Shown one piece after another: positions 14,277 to 17,286 of a stretch of DNA of 17,286 bases (within the stretch, counting starts at the first letter, position 1; each line of letters opens with the position of its first letter). The stretch spans positions 1 to 17,286 of the forward strand of contig JAKUTI010000028.1 of NCBI GenBank assembly GCA_022448765.1, written 5' to 3'. This DNA is from Pseudomonadales bacterium. Its GTDB lineage: Bacteria > Pseudomonadota > Gammaproteobacteria > Pseudomonadales > Azotimanducaceae. The notes under the pieces were generated by a model, which saw nothing but the letters and a program-made list of their open reading frames with translations, was not told the DNA's origin and did not search any database. The position numbers and the translations under genes are program-made.

Positions 14277-15359
14277 ATGGAATTTGGACTCTCCGAAGAG
14301 CAGACCGCGCTTCAAGACAACGTCAACCGATTTCTGGACGACAAAGCCCCGCTAGAGCGTGTCCGGCAGTTTAGTGACGGGCACCAAGAACGGGCCGACG
14401 ACATCTGGGATGGACTCGTGGAACTCGGGCTGCCGGCCCTACTCGTGCCTGAAACACATGGTGGTATCGAACTAGGTGCCCTCGACGCGGCAGCGGTGTG
14501 TGAGTGTCTTGGACAACACGTGACACCATCGCCATTCCTGTCGACGGCCGTGCTAGCTCCTACAGCTATACGTCTTGCGGGCACCGAGGAGCAACAGAAT
14601 CGATACTTACCGCAAATAGCAACCGGTGAGGCAACCTTCGGTGCGGCCCTTTCCGAAGCAACTGGGGCCCGACGGGATGCTGGCGTTGTAGCAACGAAAA
14701 CGAAACTCAACGGTAAAGCGCTATTTGCGATTGATCTCTACTCAGACTACTACTTGGTTGCCGACTCGGAAAACCGACTACACGTCGTCCCTTCCGACGC
14801 CGACGGATTGACCATCAACGCGCTTCCCCAAATCGACCGTACAAGGCCCATCGGCGAAATCATCCTGAATAACACGCCCTCCGACGCTCTCCTCAACGAC
14901 GACCAAGGTTCGGCACTACGCTCCGTTATCGATATCGGGCGAATTATGATCGCCGCAGATACGCTGGGGGCCGCCCAAGAAATGTTAGACCGATCGGTCC
15001 AATATGCGCTGGAACGCGAACAGTTTAATCGTGTCATAGCGTCATTTCAGGCAGTAAAGCACATGTGCGCCGAGATGGCCGCGGAAATCGAACCTAGTCG
15101 CGCCCTGCTCTGGTATGCGGCCCACACCGTCGATGAGGATCCCGAAGAATCCCATTTGAATGCTTGTCACGTGAAAGCCCACCTTGGCGAAATAGGTTCG
15201 TTCGTAGGCAAAACGGCCACAATTGTCCACGGTGGGATGGGTTTTACAGATCTATTGGGCCTCCACTACTGGTTTAAACGAATCGGATACAACCGTCAGA
15301 TCTTGGGAGGCCCCGAATCAGTGCGTGAAGAAGCGGCCCGTGCCCAGGGTCTCGCTTGA
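14277..15359 (+). CDS. Acyl-CoA dehydrogenase, second (partly degenerate) subunit
   Basis: This is the partner of the preceding dehydrogenase, 360 residues from ATG 14277 to TGA. The N-terminal domain is typical (EFGLSEEQTALQDNVNRFLDD; VELGLPALLVPETHGGIELG). The middle domain has lost the flavin-contact string: where SEPNAGSDL is expected it reads SEATGARRDAG, and no KIWTS motif follows. The C-terminal motif is intact (YALEREQFNRVIASFQAVKH, 237-256), as is VHGGMGFTDLLGLHYWFKR. This pattern fits a subunit that contributes the C-terminal flavin contacts to a shared site, as in ChsE1/ChsE2-type heterotetramers. The 1-bp gap to the upstream gene implies coupled translation and equal amounts. Confidence 0.9.
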   Translation: MEFGLSEEQTALQDNVNRFLDDKAPLERVRQFSDGHQERADDIWDGLVELGLPALLVPETHGGIELGALDAAAVCECLGQHVTPSPFLSTAVLAPTAIRLAGTEEQQNRYLPQIATGEATFGAALSEATGARRDAGVVATKTKLNGKALFAIDLYSDYYLVADSENRLHVVPSDADGLTINALPQIDRTRPIGEIILNNTPSDALLNDDQGSALRSVIDIGRIMIAADTLGAAQEMLDRSVQYALEREQFNRVIASFQAVKHMCAEMAAEIEPSRALLWYAAHTVDEDPEESHLNACHVKAHLGEIGSFVGKTATIVHGGMGFTDLLGLHYWFKRIGYNRQILGGPESVREEAARAQGLA

Positions 15360-15402
15360 TTGAAGCATTTTTCCATGGTCACGCGGAGTAATGTCCGTGG
15401 GG

Positions 15403-15431
15403 GTTGAAATACGAGCTCGACGACCGCACAT
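15403..15431 (+). promoter_or_regulatory. Predicted heat-shock (RpoH/sigma-32) promoter of lon
   Basis: GTTGAAA (15403-15409) matches 6 of 7 bases of the CTTGAAA -35 element. CCGCACAT (15424-15431) matches 5 of 7 defined bases of the CCCCATnT -10 element. The spacer is 14 bp, within the accepted range. The start of transcription would be near 15438, about 27 bases before the GTG start. lon is a classic heat-shock gene, which supports the reading. Confidence 0.4.
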
Positions 15432-15464
15432 TAGTCAGTGACTTAAAGAAATTCTGGAAAGTCC

Positions 15465-17286
15465 GTGCCAACCCTGCCCCTTCTACCCTTAAAGAACTTG
15501 GTCATCTTTCCCACTCTGGTCGCGCCCGTTGCGGTAGGACGAGCGCGTTCGCTTGCGTCGGTTAAGGTTTCGGCCAGCGGCAGTCGTGAAGTTATCGTGG
15601 TCTTGCAACGCGACCCGGACGCAGAAGAACCAGGACAAGAACAACTTCACGAGATCGGGACGTTATGCACAGTATCACGCGTCGAGGAACGTAACGGCGG
15701 CGCCCAGGTAATCGTTCAAGGCAATCAGCGCGTGCAGATCGACAGTGTCGACGAAGTGGATGACTATCTTTCCGTCACGTATACGCCCATCGATGACCTT
15801 TCGATCGACCTGGGCGACAACGTAGAGCCAAGAATCGAAGCCCTGCACCGGGAAACGCTTGAACTCGCCAAAGAGATTGCGAATTCGCTAAATCCTGACA
15901 AAGGAGACCAAATTTTCCAGCAATTCATCGGTCAAATCGACGAACCCATAAGTCAGATGTACAAGATTGCGTCCGTGGCGCAAAACCTTTCGACCGAAGA
16001 ACGCCAAGAGTTACTGCAAATCGGTTCTACAGAAGAGCTCCTAACCCGTATTCACGAGGTCTTACAACACGAACATGCGGTGACTGAGATCCAAAAGGAA
16101 ATTCAAAGTCAGGCGCGTGAAGACGTCGAACATCAACAGCGAGAGCATGTACTCAGGCACCAAAAACGTGCCATCGAGCAAGCCTTGGGCGAGAACGAAG
16201 GCGATGAGGATATCGCCGAACTAAAGGACGAGCTGCGACAGGCCAACCTACCCGATGCAGTCCAAAAAGAGGTCGATCGAGAATTAAAAAGATTGTCACG
16301 AATGTCGCCCAATGCCGCAGATTTCCAGGTTTCACGGGGGTACCTAGAACTCGTCGCGGAATTGCCCTGGAACGTCATTACCGAGGATAACCTCGAACTC
16401 CAAGCCGCAAAGGACGTACTCGACGAAGATCACTTCGGTCTCGGCGATATCAAGGAACGAATACTGGAGGCCTTGGCGGTATTGTTGCTGAATCCCGAAA
16501 CAAAGGCCTCCATCCTCTGTTTCGTTGGCCCGCCCGGGGTCGGTAAGACGTCGCTCGGGCAATCGATCGCGCGCGCCATGGGTCGAAAGTTTGAACGGAT
16601 GAGCCTCGGCGGCTTGCACGACGAAGCCGAGCTACGCGGTCACCGACGCACGTACATCGGTGCTATGCCCGGTCGCATCCTGCAAGCAGTGCGACGTTGT
16701 GGCGTTCGTAATCCCGTGTTGATGCTGGACGAATTGGACAAGATGGGGCGTGATTATCGTGGGGATCCAGGCGCGGCTCTGATGGAGATCCTCGATCCAG
16801 CACAAAACAAAGAATTCCGGGATAACTATTTAAACCTCCCCTTCGACCTGTCCAAGGTGTTTTTTATTACGACGGCGAACACCCTTGAGGGTATTCCTCG
16901 CGCCCTAATTGATCGCATGGAGGTACTAGAGCTGACGGGCTATAGCGAACTCGAAAAAGTCGAGATCGCGCGGCGTTACCTTATACCGCGACAACAAGAA
17001 AACGCTGGACTTAAGCCCGAACAACTCGAACTGACCGATGACGGGCTTCGCCTCGCAATTCAACGCTACACCCGCGAAGCGGGCGTCCGTGAACTCGAAC
17101 GTACCATCGGCCGACTTGCAAGAAAGAGGGCCAAAGACAGTCTTCTCAACGAGCTCCAGACCGAGCCCATTGACGAGAGTTCCGTCACGACCATGCTGGG
17201 GCCGGAACGATTTAAATCGGACAAAAGTAGAGCCCGTTTAACTAACGGCGTCGCAACTGGGCTGGCATGGACCGAGGCGGGTGGTG
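15465..17286 (+). CDS. lon: ATP-dependent Lon protease (3' end beyond window)
   Basis: This cytoplasmic AAA+ protease degrades misfolded and regulatory proteins. About 607 of roughly 800 codons are present. The LonN domain opens with LPLLPLKNLVIFPTLVAPVAVG. A coiled-coil-rich segment follows (~180-260). The AAA+ core has Walker A GPPGVGKT (355-362), Walker B LMLDE (D422, E423), sensor 1 N472 in ITTANT, and GHRRTYIGAMPGRI. These positions lie within one residue of E. coli Lon. The window ends at GLAWTEAGG, where the protease domain begins, so the Ser-Lys dyad is outside. The start must be GTG 15465, because an in-frame TAA lies at 15444 and GGAAAG at 15456-15461 is a usable ribosome site. clpX is not next door. 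Confidence 0.95.
   Translation, partial: MPTLPLLPLKNLVIFPTLVAPVAVGRARSLASVKVSASGSREVIVVLQRDPDAEEPGQEQLHEIGTLCTVSRVEERNGGAQVIVQGNQRVQIDSVDEVDDYLSVTYTPIDDLSIDLGDNVEPRIEALHRETLELAKEIANSLNPDKGDQIFQQFIGQIDEPISQMYKIASVAQNLSTEERQELLQIGSTEELLTRIHEVLQHEHAVTEIQKEIQSQAREDVEHQQREHVLRHQKRAIEQALGENEGDEDIAELKDELRQANLPDAVQKEVDRELKRLSRMSPNAADFQVSRGYLELVAELPWNVITEDNLELQAAKDVLDEDHFGLGDIKERILEALAVLLLNPETKASILCFVGPPGVGKTSLGQSIARAMGRKFERMSLGGLHDEAELRGHRRTYIGAMPGRILQAVRRCGVRNPVLMLDELDKMGRDYRGDPGAALMEILDPAQNKEFRDNYLNLPFDLSKVFFITTANTLEGIPRALIDRMEVLELTGYSELEKVEIARRYLIPRQQENAGLKPEQLELTDDGLRLAIQRYTREAGVRELERTIGRLARKRAKDSLLNELQTEPIDESSVTTMLGPERFKSDKSRARLTNGVATGLAWTEAGG

Noticed and set aside
14312..14710. 132-codon minus-strand frame inside the second dehydrogenase gene
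   Set aside because: Ser/Arg/Pro-rich translation typical of an antisense shadow; the plus-strand gene is clearly real.

Overview
The window looks like chromosomal DNA of a free-living gammaproteobacterium-like organism, probably an uncultured or marine lineage. The evidence is moderate GC, sigma-70 style promoters, a possible RpoH-type promoter before lon, and a gene mix of acyl-CoA metabolism plus housekeeping genes. I see no rRNA, tRNA, CRISPR array, insertion sequence, phage gene or plasmid function. The taxonomic placement is inference only.

Layout from left to right. A MATE efflux pump (minus strand) diverges from a COG3146 GNAT-family acetyltransferase and an asparaginyl-tRNA synthetase (plus). 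A minus-strand pair follows: an acyl-CoA synthetase and, downstream and coupled to it, an APH/ACAD10-11-type kinase. A MerR-family regulator diverges from that pair. Right of merR is a 349-bp stretch without a protein gene. It carries a strong promoter that resembles the merR promoter, a compact predicted three-way-junction RNA ending in a T-run (a candidate new small RNA), and a further long hairpin. Next is a minus-strand block of dUTPase, MTH1-like NUDIX hydrolase, luciferase-like flavin monooxygenase and a second APH/ACAD10-11-type kinase. A plus-strand block follows: a 2-hydroxyacid dehydrogenase, two tightly coupled acyl-CoA dehydrogenase subunits, and the first ~607 codons of Lon protease, cut by the window end.

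How the genes may work together. The acyl-CoA ligase, two free-standing APH-fold kinases and an acyl-CoA dehydrogenase pair are the parts expected for activating an unusual (for example hydroxylated) acid to its CoA thioester, phosphorylating it, and dehydrogenating or eliminating it. This is similar in logic to ACAD10/11 and to levulinate catabolism. The NUDIX and dUTPase genes both clean the nucleotide pool. The MerR protein lacks an obvious B12 domain but has a C-x-C-P...C motif, and probably controls its own promoter and the downstream small-RNA promoter.

The most novel item is the candidate RNA at about 8151-8263. It has C/U-rich, anti-Shine-Dalgarno-like loop sequence and is driven by a promoter embedded in repeated TGTACA-type sites next to the MerR gene.
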